From Ruminococcus gauvreauii (GTDB lineage: Bacteria > Bacillota > Clostridia > Lachnospirales > Lachnospiraceae): a DNA stretch of 64,000 nucleotides. Position 1 is the stretch's first letter. Every line of letters starts with the position of its first letter. Below the pieces are notes generated by a model. It searched no databases. It worked only from the letters and a program-made list of their open reading frames with translations, and was not told the DNA's origin. The stretch is taken from positions 1,302,001 to 1,366,000 of the forward strand of contig NZ_CP102290.1 in the NCBI RefSeq assembly GCF_025151995.1, read 5' to 3'. The position numbers and the translations under genes were made by a program. Below are positions 9,433 through 17,509 of this stretch, in pieces.

Positions 9433-10302
9433 ATGTCAATTGAAAAAATTCAGGAAGATGCCGTCATACCCGTGGAACCCGGAATACTCCAGAAAAAAGG
9501 CGGCGGGTTTCACTCGCCGTCACAGTTTGCCCGCCAGAACCTGTTCTGCGTATTGTGGGGAGATGAGTACGTCTGTGATGTACCGTACAAGGTCAGACGG
9601 AATTATCTGGATACCCTTGTCTTATTCCGTATTGTGGACGGAGGGATGTTTTTCGAATACCGTGAAAAATCCTTTACCGCCACTTCCGGCGATGTTGTAT
9701 TTCTCGATGCACGGTTCCCGCATTATTACAGGGCACTCGGACCGCTCCGTCTTCAGACATACATGATTACCGGCAACTGTTCTCAGGCATATTTTGATAT
9801 GCTTTACAGACAACACGGGGTCCACTTTTTAAACCGTGCCAAAACCTCTTTTTTATTTAATTATCTTCAGGATGAGATTTCCGGCGATTTTCCGAACGAT
9901 CACAAGCTTTCTTTTCTCGTTCACAATATCTTAAGCGTTCTGACACTGCAGGAATCTTCCGCTGTGAGCGCCCCGGTCGCAAAAGCCCAGGAATACATGC
10001 TGAGCCATTATCATGAACCGATCAGTCTGTCGGACATTGCTGATCACGCCTCGCTAAGCCAGTATCATTTCTCCCGTGTGTTTAAGAATGAGACCGGCTG
10101 CGCTCCATATGAACATCTGACCGGCATCCGGATCCGCCACGCCAAACAGCTGCTGACAGAAACGAGGAGTACGATAGAAGTCATTGCGATACAATGTGGT
10201 TTCTCCAGCTCCTCACATTTTATCCGGACCTTTAAAAAAATCACAGGTACGACGCCCGCCATGTTTCGCAAGTTCTTTGACCCGGAAGGGTTTCAGCCAT
10301 AA
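9433..10302 (+). CDS. AraC family transcriptional regulator (paralogue 2)
   Basis: A 289-residue regulator, divergent from the importer operon and paralogous to the regulator at 4649-5518. The N-terminal cupin-like domain covers about 40-130. The C-terminal AraC domain covers about 183-280 (IAIQCGFSSSSHFIRTFKK) and ends with TPAMFRKFFDPEGF. The ATG at 9433 is selected because GGAGG lies eight bases upstream; the longer frame to 9388 has no site. The divergent arrangement suggests that it controls the importer operon from the shared 9155-9432 interval. Confidence 0.94.
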   Translation: MSIEKIQEDAVIPVEPGILQKKGGGFHSPSQFARQNLFCVLWGDEYVCDVPYKVRRNYLDTLVLFRIVDGGMFFEYREKSFTATSGDVVFLDARFPHYYRALGPLRLQTYMITGNCSQAYFDMLYRQHGVHFLNRAKTSFLFNYLQDEISGDFPNDHKLSFLVHNILSVLTLQESSAVSAPVAKAQEYMLSHYHEPISLSDIADHASLSQYHFSRVFKNETGCAPYEHLTGIRIRHAKQLLTETRSTIEVIAIQCGFSSSSHFIRTFKKITGTTPAMFRKFFDPEGFQP

Positions 10303-10309
10303 AAGCAAA

Positions 10310-10378
10310 AAAGCTGCTTATCCAGCCAACACTGTGCCTGCCGCCAGACACATAACATATGGTTAGATAAGCAGCTTT
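10310..10378. terminator. Bidirectional terminator with long stem
   Basis: Perfect 13-bp arms AAAGCTGCTTATC (10310-10322) and GATAAGCAGCTTT (10366-10378) enclose a 43-base loop, between the convergent AraC and reductase genes. Confidence 0.75.
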
Positions 10379-10400
10379 CCTGTTATAGTAATAAATGATT

Positions 10401-12350
10401 TTAAATATCAAGCGCAGCGTGATATCCCTGATAGACTGCCGTCGTGATTGTGGAGGGGCGCACACAGTCACCGATCTGCGCGATATAAGGCGCTGTTCCC
10501 AGAAGACTGTCCGCGACTTCCCTGCGCGCCCGCTGACCGGCTGCACAGATGACCGTTTTTCCCGGAACCAGTTCTTCTTTTCCTTCCGGATTCAGACAAA
10601 TGACGCCCTCCCGGGTCACACGCAGCCCCCGGTATCCCGTACAGAGCCTTACATTTTTGTCTGCCAGTTCCGTCAGGAGAATCGGACGGTGTCTGATATT
10701 GGCATCCACGGCAACCTCATCCCGCATCTCCACGACAGTCACGCACTTTCCTTCCTGAGCCAGATGAATTGCCGCTTCACATCCTGCCAGTCCGCCTCCG
10801 AGCACGACAACTTCATCCTCCACCTGATCCTGCTTCAGATAATAGTCATTGACAACGACAACTTGACTGCCGTCCAGCCCTTCCACCGGAGGAATCAGCG
10901 GGGCGGAGCCCACCGCAATGATCAGCGCATCCACATTCTCCCGGTCCACGTACTCCCGGGTCACCTCCGTGTTAAGACGAATCTCAACTCCCGCGTCACG
11001 TGCCAGCTTCTCAAGGGTGACTCCCAGCTCGTACATCTCATGCTTAAACGGGATTGCCTCTTCCCCTTTTAGAATGCCTCCTGTCCGGTCTTCCTTCTCG
11101 CACAGAATGACTTCATGACCTCTCTGTGCGGCCGTCAGCGCCGCCTTCAGCCCGCCGGGTCCGCCTCCCGCCACCAGGACTTTTTTTCTGTTCGCTGCGG
11201 GCAGTACTTCCGTGCCGTCCAGCTCCCGCCCGATCAGCGGGTTGACCGTACACCGTCTCGTCGAGGTCACCGCACGTTCCGCCATACAGGTAAAACACCG
11301 CAGGCATTTTACAATGTCTTCATCCCTGTTAGCCATCACCTTACGCGGCAGCTCATGATCCGCGAGCAGGGCCCTCGCCATCTCCACCACGTCGGCTTTC
11401 CCGGACGCGATAATCTCTTCCATCATCGCCGGATCGTTCAGCCCCCCCAGCGTCGCGACAGGCACGCTCACATGCTTCTTGATCTCCTCCGCGAGATAGA
11501 CGTTGCAGCCGTGCGGCCGGAACATCGACGGATGTGTCACTGAGAACCCCCGCTGGTATGTGCCGGCGGATATGTGCAGAAGCTCCACGCGGCTCTCCAG
11601 CTGTTTTGCGATCTCTACACCTTCCTCCAGGTCATAACCGCCCTCGAACAGCTCTGAGCCGCTCATCCTGAATTCGATCGGGAAGCCCGGTCCGACTGCC
11701 TTTCGCACGCTGTCGAGAACTTCTTTCGCAAACCGAACCCGGTTTTCGAGCGGACCGCCGTACTCATCGGTCCTGTGGTTGAAATACGGTGACAGGAACT
11801 GGTTGATCAGCCAGCCATGTCCTCCGTGTACCATCACCATCTCAAAGCCCGCCCGCTTTGCCAGCTCCGCACAGTGTCCGTAGGCGGCCGCGATGTCCGC
11901 AAGCTGTTCTTTCGTCAGTTCCTTCACTTCCAGGCCGTCCGGCCGTACGCCGGCGCTTGGACCATACTGCGCCAGTCCTCTCTTCCTGTCCTTGTCTGTC
12001 AGATACGTTCCCGCATACTGACCGGAATGCGACAGCTCCACGCTGGCGATTGCGCCATGTCTGCGGATGGCATCTGCTGTGTATGTAAATCCTGACAGAG
12101 AGCCCGGCGTCGCCAGATCCAGGTGAAAGGCATGGGAGCCGTCCGTCTCCGGGTGCACCATGCATTCGCTGACTGTAACCGCTCCGGCACCTCCTTTGGC
12201 TCTGAGTTCATAGAAACCTGTTGACCCTCTTCCGATACAGCAGTCCGCCGTGATGTCCGTGCCGCCCATCGGCGCGGAGAACATACGATTTCGGAACGTG
12301 ACATTTCCCAGCCTGATGGGTTTACATAAATTCGGATATTTATAATTCAT
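10401..12350 (-). CDS. NADH:flavin oxidoreductase with Fe-S and FAD/NAD domains (2,4-dienoyl-CoA reductase/BaiH-like)
   Basis: A 649-residue multidomain reductase. The N-terminal Old-Yellow-Enzyme TIM barrel (about 1-340) binds FMN (RNRMFSAPMGG near the start, MVHGGHGWLINQFLSP, EFRMSG). A four-cysteine cluster near 340-362 (CLRCFTC followed 11 residues later by C) binds 4Fe-4S. The C-terminal pyridine-nucleotide domain has VAGGGPGGLKAAL and VVLGGGLAGCEAA dinucleotide motifs. Relatives reduce enoyl or enone double bonds of fatty acids, bile acids or plant compounds; the substrate here is unknown. ATG 12350 follows GAGGAGG. It lies 63 bases downstream of a LysR gene on the same strand. Confidence 0.93.
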   Translation of the reverse strand: MNYKYPNLCKPIRLGNVTFRNRMFSAPMGGTDITADCCIGRGSTGFYELRAKGGAGAVTVSECMVHPETDGSHAFHLDLATPGSLSGFTYTADAIRRHGAIASVELSHSGQYAGTYLTDKDRKRGLAQYGPSAGVRPDGLEVKELTKEQLADIAAAYGHCAELAKRAGFEMVMVHGGHGWLINQFLSPYFNHRTDEYGGPLENRVRFAKEVLDSVRKAVGPGFPIEFRMSGSELFEGGYDLEEGVEIAKQLESRVELLHISAGTYQRGFSVTHPSMFRPHGCNVYLAEEIKKHVSVPVATLGGLNDPAMMEEIIASGKADVVEMARALLADHELPRKVMANRDEDIVKCLRCFTCMAERAVTSTRRCTVNPLIGRELDGTEVLPAANRKKVLVAGGGPGGLKAALTAAQRGHEVILCEKEDRTGGILKGEEAIPFKHEMYELGVTLEKLARDAGVEIRLNTEVTREYVDRENVDALIIAVGSAPLIPPVEGLDGSQVVVVNDYYLKQDQVEDEVVVLGGGLAGCEAAIHLAQEGKCVTVVEMRDEVAVDANIRHRPILLTELADKNVRLCTGYRGLRVTREGVICLNPEGKEELVPGKTVICAAGQRARREVADSLLGTAPYIAQIGDCVRPSTITTAVYQGYHAALDI

Positions 12351-12413
12351 TGTTTTCCTCCTCGATATTCTGTGTTCTGATTCCAGCATAACAAAAAAAG
12401 GCGGCGCGGACTA

Positions 12414-13304
12414 TCAATAATCCTCTGCCACCTTACAACGATTTGTTAGATACTGCTGAAACTCCCGGACATTGGGATACCGGGCGCTCTTTTTATTCCA
12501 GATCTGATAAATATCCCACGTGATCCGTTCCCGAAGCGGTATGACCCGCACTCCGTCCATCCGAAAATGTTCCGTGGAAAAATCGATCACCACACCGATG
12601 CCGACACCTCCCTTGCAGAGCTGATACAAAAAGCTGCTGTCCACCGTCTTTGCTGCAATATCCGGTTCGAACCCTTTCGCCCTGCAGACCCCCGCAAACG
12701 TGTGATAAATCTCAAACTGTTCGTTCAAGATAATGATGCGCTCGCCACGCAGTTCATCAATGCCGATCTCACTGCGCTCATACAGCGGATGTCCCCGGTA
12801 AACGATCAGCCGGATTGCACGGCTCGCCAGCTTCATCTCCTGCACCTCCGGCAGCCTGGTATGTCCGACTACGATCCCCACCTCCGCCTGCATCGACGCA
12901 ATCTTCTCCTTGACGTCCTGGTTGGATTCCTCCACCCATTCCACCTCGATCCCGGAATGTCCCCGTATAAAATCCATCAAAAGCTCGAAAGAAAGCGCGT
13001 TCAGCACACCTCTCGCACACGCAAGCCGAAGCGTATTATCCTTGACCGTCAGCTGATAGATCCCGTGCCGGATTTCCTCATACTGCCGGATAATCTCTTC
13101 CGCCTTCTCATACAGAAAAACCGCGCTCTCCGTGGGGCGGACTCCTTTCTTGCTCCGTTCAAACAGAGTTGTCTTAAGCTCCTCCTCCAGCTTCAGGATG
13201 ATCTTGCTCAGGCCCTGAGAGGAGATAAACAGTTTGCCCGCCGCACGGTTAATGCTCCTATCCTCATATACCACATGAAAATACTGCAAATCCTTAATAT
13301 CCAT
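12414..13304 (-). CDS. LysR family transcriptional regulator
   Basis: A 296-residue one-component regulator. The winged helix-turn-helix is residues 1-60 (INRAAGKLFISSQGLSKII) and the type 2 periplasmic-binding effector domain is about 90-290. The start at 13304 is chosen because it gives the canonical LysR N-terminus MDIKDLQYF; an upstream-extended frame to 13466 only overlaps the aminotransferase. The start lies four bases after the aminotransferase stop, implying translational coupling. It probably regulates the unit aminotransferase, lysR, flavin reductase. Confidence 0.92.
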   Translation of the reverse strand: MDIKDLQYFHVVYEDRSINRAAGKLFISSQGLSKIILKLEEELKTTLFERSKKGVRPTESAVFLYEKAEEIIRQYEEIRHGIYQLTVKDNTLRLACARGVLNALSFELLMDFIRGHSGIEVEWVEESNQDVKEKIASMQAEVGIVVGHTRLPEVQEMKLASRAIRLIVYRGHPLYERSEIGIDELRGERIIILNEQFEIYHTFAGVCRAKGFEPDIAAKTVDSSFLYQLCKGGVGIGVVIDFSTEHFRMDGVRVIPLRERITWDIYQIWNKKSARYPNVREFQQYLTNRCKVAEDY

Positions 13305-13308
13305 CTGC

Positions 13309-14157
13309 TTATCTCTGACCCGTCTCTCTTTTAAACTTATCAACATATGCATCCTGAAGTTTCCTGAGGAGTCCAGACGCCCTTCCTCCGACAGCCCGTC
13401 CATCCAGCTTCGATACCCGGTTGCACAATGCGCCGGAGCTGCAGACGATGATTTCATCCGACTCACGCAGCTGTTGTAATGAGAACGCCTCCTCTCTCAC
13501 CGGAATCAGCAGTCCTTTTGCCAGCTGCAGCAAATGTGCTCTGGTAATCCCCGGCAGTATCAGCCGGTCAAGCGGAGGCGCACACAGCACGCCGTCCTTC
13601 AGCATCAGAATACTGCTGCGCGAGCATTCCGTCACACGTTCCCCTCTGTGGAACACGGCCTCCTGGCATCCCGCTTCCTTTGCCCTCTGGGATGCGATCA
13701 CATTCGGCAGCAGATTCAGCGTCTTGATGTGGCAGTGATAGAACCTGGTATCTTCCAGCGAGATGATCTGGAATTCCTGGTCAATCGGACACATCCTGGC
13801 AGGGCAGGCATATGCCAGGAGGCTTGCGTCTCCCCCCGTCTCCGGAAATGCATGCCCGCGCGGCGCGAGCCCGCGTGACGTCTGCCAGTACAGCATGCCC
13901 TCATCATCGTCCAGCTCACCGGCAAGCCCCGTCAGAATCTCTCTCAGCGCTTCCGCGCCGTACGGAAATTCGATCTCCAGAAGCCGGCAGCTTTCATAAA
14001 ATCTCTCGATATGTTCATTCAGCGCAAAGGGGACACGGTTGGCGATCCTTACCGCGTCATAACATCCATCCCCGAAGTAAAGCGCTCTGTCGGTCATCGG
14101 CACTCTCAGTTCCCCTATTCTCCCTGTTTCGCCGTTGTAGTAGCCAATATCTTTCAT
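13309..14157 (-). CDS. Class IV aminotransferase (D-amino acid/branched-chain aminotransferase-like)
   Basis: A 282-residue fold-type IV PLP enzyme. Family features include RALYFGDGCYDAVRI near 25-40, the PLP lysine in HIKTLNLLPNV near 145, and the phosphate-site segment GITRAHLLQLAKG near 200. The DGCYD and IKTLNLLPN patterns resemble D-amino acid aminotransferase more than IlvE, but aminodeoxychorismate lyase cannot be excluded. ATG 14157 follows GAGGAGG, whereas the frame to 14208 lacks a site. It is the first gene of the unit with LysR and the flavin reductase, so it may feed a keto acid or amine into the same pathway. Confidence 0.9.
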   Translation of the reverse strand: MKDIGYYNGETGRIGELRVPMTDRALYFGDGCYDAVRIANRVPFALNEHIERFYESCRLLEIEFPYGAEALREILTGLAGELDDDEGMLYWQTSRGLAPRGHAFPETGGDASLLAYACPARMCPIDQEFQIISLEDTRFYHCHIKTLNLLPNVIASQRAKEAGCQEAVFHRGERVTECSRSSILMLKDGVLCAPPLDRLILPGITRAHLLQLAKGLLIPVREEAFSLQQLRESDEIIVCSSGALCNRVSKLDGRAVGGRASGLLRKLQDAYVDKFKRETGQR

Positions 14158-14284
14158 CCGGCGTCCTCCTCTTTTGGTTTCCTTCCTCCATGATACTTGA
14201 TCATCCAATAAATGTAAAGATTAGCCTTTACGCCTGCATCCGGAAAATGGTATAGTATAGATAAAAAATGATTGAGGTAAGTAC

Positions 14285-15094
14285 ATGGAAACCGAATTAA
14301 AATTTGCCATACTGATTGATGCAGACAACATATCTGATAAATACATTAAAATCATTCTGGAGGAAACCGCAAACAGCGGAGTCGCAACTTACAAAAGGAT
14401 CTACGGAGACTGGACAAGTCCGCAGCTGGCGTCCTGGAAATCTGTGCTTCTGGACAATTCCATTATCCCGATGCAGCAGTACAGCTATACTTCCGGAAAG
14501 AACGCGACGGACTGCGCGATGATCATCGATGCGATGGATATTCTTTACTCGGGAACCGTAGACGGATTCTGCATCGCCTCCTCGGACAGTGATTTCACCC
14601 GGCTCGTAGCGCGGCTTCGGGAATCGGGCATGCAGGTCATCGGTATGGGCGAGAGCAAGACCCCGAAACCTTTTATCGCAGCATGCAACCAGTTTAAATA
14701 CCTGGATCTCCTCTTCTCCAATCAGCAGAAAAAGGAAAAGAAAGCTGCGGCCGAGCGTCCCCTGATAAAGGAAATCAGGTCCTCGGTGAAAGAAAAGAGC
14801 CGAGCCAGCAAAAAAGAATCCGCAGCACCGCCGCCGGAAGACATACAGCCGCAGTCCGATCTGGACGTTATCAAACTGACGATTGCCGCGATCGTAGAGA
14901 AATTCTCCGACGAGGACGGTTGGATCTTCTCAGGAAAACTGGGTGACCAGCTGTCAAAGCGTCTTCCTGATTTCGACGTCCGTAACTTTGGCTACGCCAA
15001 ACTGACACCTTTCGTGAAGTCGCTCGGCGATTATGAGATCAACCGGATCTCCAATGGCAGCCACCAGCAGCAGATATACTTCAAAGCAAAATAA
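14285..15094 (+). CDS. NYN domain protein with C-terminal OST-HTH/LOTUS domain
   Basis: A 269-residue cytoplasmic protein. The N-terminal NYN (PIN-like nuclease, LabA/DUF88) domain covers about 1-145 with the acidic residues ILIDADNIS (D11, D13), ATDCAMIIDAMD and IASSDSDFTRL expected for a metal-dependent RNase. A charged Lys/Ser-rich linker covers about 146-195. The C-terminus (about 198-265) has the OST-HTH/LOTUS pattern seen after NYN domains, which binds RNA in eukaryotic relatives. It is monocistronic and followed by a hairpin. A role in RNA turnover is inferred from domains only. Confidence 0.88.
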   Translation: METELKFAILIDADNISDKYIKIILEETANSGVATYKRIYGDWTSPQLASWKSVLLDNSIIPMQQYSYTSGKNATDCAMIIDAMDILYSGTVDGFCIASSDSDFTRLVARLRESGMQVIGMGESKTPKPFIAACNQFKYLDLLFSNQQKKEKKAAAERPLIKEIRSSVKEKSRASKKESAAPPPEDIQPQSDLDVIKLTIAAIVEKFSDEDGWIFSGKLGDQLSKRLPDFDVRNFGYAKLTPFVKSLGDYEINRISNGSHQQQIYFKAK

Positions 15095-15104
15095 GTACCC
15101 TTTC

Positions 15105-15136
15105 CCCCTTTTTCTCATAGGATAAAGAAAAAGGGG
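15105..15136 (+). terminator. Terminator-like hairpin overlapping the next ribosome site
   Basis: Perfect 11-bp arms CCCCTTTTTCT (15105-15115) and AGAAAAAGGGG (15126-15136), followed by TTTT. The ATG of the next gene is at 15143, so the right arm GGGG is also its only Shine-Dalgarno-like sequence. Confidence 0.65.
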
Positions 15137-15142
15137 TTTTAT

Positions 15143-15619
15143 ATGCCTTATCAATCTTTTGTACCCGTTACCGGCATTATACGGGAAATCACACCAATGA
15201 CAGGAGAATGCTGCAACCGCATGATATCCATCATGTCTTCCGGCGGCATTACCAACTTTGTCGTAGCGCCGGAAACCTTCGTAGTGGGCTGCACGAGACT
15301 CCGGCCCGGAATGCGTGTTGCCGCCTTTTATGACAGCGATCTGCCCGTTCCTCTGATCTTTCCCCCGCAGTACCGCGCTGAGATGATCACCGTACTCAGG
15401 CCGAATGAAAATGTCAAACTGGACTACTTCGGCAAAGACCTGACCTCATCCGACGGAACACTGAGCCTGAATATCAGCCGTTCGACTAATGTGACCACGG
15501 TAAACGGTCAGCGTTTTGACTGCTCTCCCGGCGGCCACATTCTGCTCGTATATTACTTCAACACCACCAGAAGTATCCCTGCCCAGACAACGCCGGAAAA
15601 GATTATTGTATTTTGTTAA
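15143..15619 (+). CDS. Conserved hypothetical protein, beta-rich
   Basis: A 158-residue protein without signal peptide or membrane segment; I do not recognise its family. The sequence is rich in predicted beta strands, with an N-terminal GIIREITPMTG and a central RPGMRVAAFYDSDLPVPLIFPP suggestive of an OB-like barrel. Two cysteines near the start (ECCNRM) and isolated later ones do not form an obvious metal site. The start is fixed by the hairpin just upstream, whose right arm supplies GGGG as the only ribosome site. It stands between the NYN-LOTUS gene and the Lrp leader without clear operon partners. Confidence 0.8.
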   Translation: MPYQSFVPVTGIIREITPMTGECCNRMISIMSSGGITNFVVAPETFVVGCTRLRPGMRVAAFYDSDLPVPLIFPPQYRAEMITVLRPNENVKLDYFGKDLTSSDGTLSLNISRSTNVTTVNGQRFDCSPGGHILLVYYFNTTRSIPAQTTPEKIIVFC

Positions 15620-15639
15620 AATAGTGATATACTTTTAAT

Positions 15640-15731
15640 ATCCCCAGGTTCCGAAAGGAGTGCGGTTCCGCCCGTATAGCCGGTGTCCGGTCTCACATCG
15701 ATTATCCCGTGAACACACGGCTGCCGGGGGT
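15640..15731 (+). ncRNA. Putative structured leader RNA upstream of the Lrp/aminotransferase operon
   Basis: The 159-base gap before the Lrp gene contains a closing stem ATCCCC (15640-15645) with GGGGGT (15726-15731). Inside are four short hairpins: CC-GAAA-GG (15651-15658, a GNRA loop), GCGG-TT-CCGC (15662-15671), CCGG-TGT-CCGG (15680-15690) and CCGTG-AACA-CACGG (15707-15720). The compact GC-rich fold in an otherwise AT-leaning interval looks like a regulatory leader. It matches no riboswitch consensus I can recall. Folding was done by eye. Confidence 0.45.
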
Positions 15732-15778
15732 GATTTTTATCAGAACGCTACTCACCATCAGAACAGGAGGGTTAACAG

Positions 15779-16273
15779 ATGGATATGAATAAAAAGGAGC
15801 AGTTATTAAAGCTCATCGAGAAAGATTGTACGCTTGGCTGCAGAGATCTGGCGGTCATGCTTGACGAACCCGAACAGGAGGTACGGACCACAGTGGAAAG
15901 GCTGGAAAAAGAGCATGTGATCTGCGGATACCGCGCCCTGATCAACTGGGACAAGGTGCGTGAAGACGACGTGGAGGCGCTCGTTGAACTGCGCGTAACC
16001 CCTCACGGCGGAGATGGATACCAGCGGCTGGCAGACGAGATCAAGGGATACCCCCAGGTCGAGACCCTGTACCTGATGTCCGGTTCCTACGACTTTCTGG
16101 TCATGGTGAAGGGACGGAATTTAAAAGAAATTTCCATGTTTGTCAACTCAAAGCTCGCATCAATCGAAGAAGTACAGAGTACGACCACACATTTTACGCT
16201 GACCAAATATAAAGAACTGGGTGTTGACCTGGAAGCGGGGAAACCAGATCAGAGGATGGTGGTGACACCATGA
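15779..16273 (+). CDS. Lrp/AsnC family transcriptional regulator
   Basis: A 164-residue feast/famine regulator. An N-terminal helix-turn-helix lies at about 1-60. The C-terminal RAM (ligand-binding) domain covers about 70-145, with the segments VEALVELRVTPHGG and VETLYLMSGSYDFLVMVKG. CAGGAGGG precedes the ATG. Its stop codon overlaps the start of the aminotransferase gene (ATGA), so the pair is translationally coupled. Such pairs usually respond to an amino acid and control the partner enzyme. Confidence 0.93.
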   Translation: MDMNKKEQLLKLIEKDCTLGCRDLAVMLDEPEQEVRTTVERLEKEHVICGYRALINWDKVREDDVEALVELRVTPHGGDGYQRLADEIKGYPQVETLYLMSGSYDFLVMVKGRNLKEISMFVNSKLASIEEVQSTTTHFTLTKYKELGVDLEAGKPDQRMVVTP

Positions 16274-17433
16274 GAGAACTGTTGTCCAAACGTGTCGTTG
16301 CCCTTGCCCCTTCCGGAATCCGTAAGTTTTTCGATATCGTTTCCGATATTCCGGATGCAATTTCACTGGGCGTGGGAGAACCTGATTTTGACACTCCCTG
16401 GCATATCCGCGAGGAGGGAATCCGCACACTGAAAGACGGTAAGACCTTTTATTCGTCAAATGCCGGAACACCAAAGCTCCGCCGCGCGATCAGCGATTAT
16501 CTGAAACGAAGCCTTCAGAATACTTACGACTGGCAGCATGAGATCCTAGTGACAGTAGGCGGAAGTGAAGCGATTGATCTTGCACTGCGCACCATCCTGA
16601 ACGATGGTGACGAGGTCATCTGTCCCGAACCGTGCTTCGTATCCTACATACCGTGCATCATCATGGCAAACGGCGTGCCTGTGAGAATTCCTCTCCGCGA
16701 GGAAAATGAATTTCGTCTGACCAGGGGAGAACTTGAGGCCGCCGTCACACCGAAGACCAAGGCGCTGCTGATCTCATTTCCCAATAACCCGACGGGAGCT
16801 GTTATGAGCAGAGGTGATCTGGAAGCTGTCGCAGAGGTGGCCAGAGAGCATAATCTGATCGTGATATCCGATGAGATCTACAGTGAACTGACCTATGGTG
16901 AGCCCCACACGAGCATCGCGTCACTCCCGGGTATGCGCGACCGCACCATTGTGATCAACGGTTTTTCGAAGGCGTATGCGATGACAGGATGGCGTCTCGG
17001 ATATGCCGCCGCCCATCATGAGATCATGGAACAGATGCTCAAGCTCCACCAGTTTGCCATCATGTGCGCACCGACGGTCAGCCAGTACGCTGCTGTGGAA
17101 GCGCTCACTAACGGGGATCAGGATGTTGCAGAAATGCGTATCTCCTATAACCAGCGTAGGAACTATCTGCACCATGAGCTGCAGCGGCTGAATCTTCCCT
17201 GTTTTAAGCCACAGGGAGCGTTCTATATGTTCCCCAGTATCCGGGAATTCGGGATGACGAGCGAAGAATTTGCACTGAAGCTGCTGGAATCAGAAAAACT
17301 TGCGGTTATCCCCGGCAGCGCATTCGGTGAGAGCGGCGAAGGTTATCTTCGGCTTTCCTATGCATATTCTATCCAGGAATTAAAAGAAGCCGTGAGCCGC
17401 CTGGAAAATTTTATCACGAGACTTCGCGGCTGA
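16270..17433 (+). CDS. Class I/II PLP-dependent aminotransferase
   Basis: A 387-residue fold-type I aminotransferase. Residues expected for the family are visible: SFPNNPTGAVMS with the substrate-binding Asn (near 175), ISDEIYSELTYG with the PLP-contacting Asp and Tyr (near 205), the PLP lysine in INGFSKAYAMTGWRLGYAA (near 235) and a C-terminal YLRLSYA arginine (near 362). It resembles PatA-like or aromatic aminotransferases of Firmicutes. Its start overlaps the Lrp stop by four bases. A possible weak terminator follows at 17466. Confidence 0.94.
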   Translation: MRELLSKRVVALAPSGIRKFFDIVSDIPDAISLGVGEPDFDTPWHIREEGIRTLKDGKTFYSSNAGTPKLRRAISDYLKRSLQNTYDWQHEILVTVGGSEAIDLALRTILNDGDEVICPEPCFVSYIPCIIMANGVPVRIPLREENEFRLTRGELEAAVTPKTKALLISFPNNPTGAVMSRGDLEAVAEVAREHNLIVISDEIYSELTYGEPHTSIASLPGMRDRTIVINGFSKAYAMTGWRLGYAAAHHEIMEQMLKLHQFAIMCAPTVSQYAAVEALTNGDQDVAEMRISYNQRRNYLHHELQRLNLPCFKPQGAFYMFPSIREFGMTSEEFALKLLESEKLAVIPGSAFGESGEGYLRLSYAYSIQELKEAVSRLENFITRLRG

Positions 17434-17465
17434 CTTGAACGACGATATAAAACAGATTGTGTTTT

Positions 17466-17509
17466 GGCGTGAGACCCGCTGATCATTCAGCCGGATTCAC
17501 GCCTTCTTT
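17466..17509 (+). terminator. Possible terminator after the aminotransferase
   Basis: Arms GGCGTGA (17466-17472) and TCACGCC (17497-17503), then a T-rich CTTCTTT. The structure overlaps the last codons of the convergent kinase gene, which lowers confidence. Confidence 0.45.

Noticed and set aside
13305..13466. Longer N-terminus of the LysR regulator
   Set aside because: The extension runs inside the aminotransferase gene and precedes the canonical LysR N-terminus.
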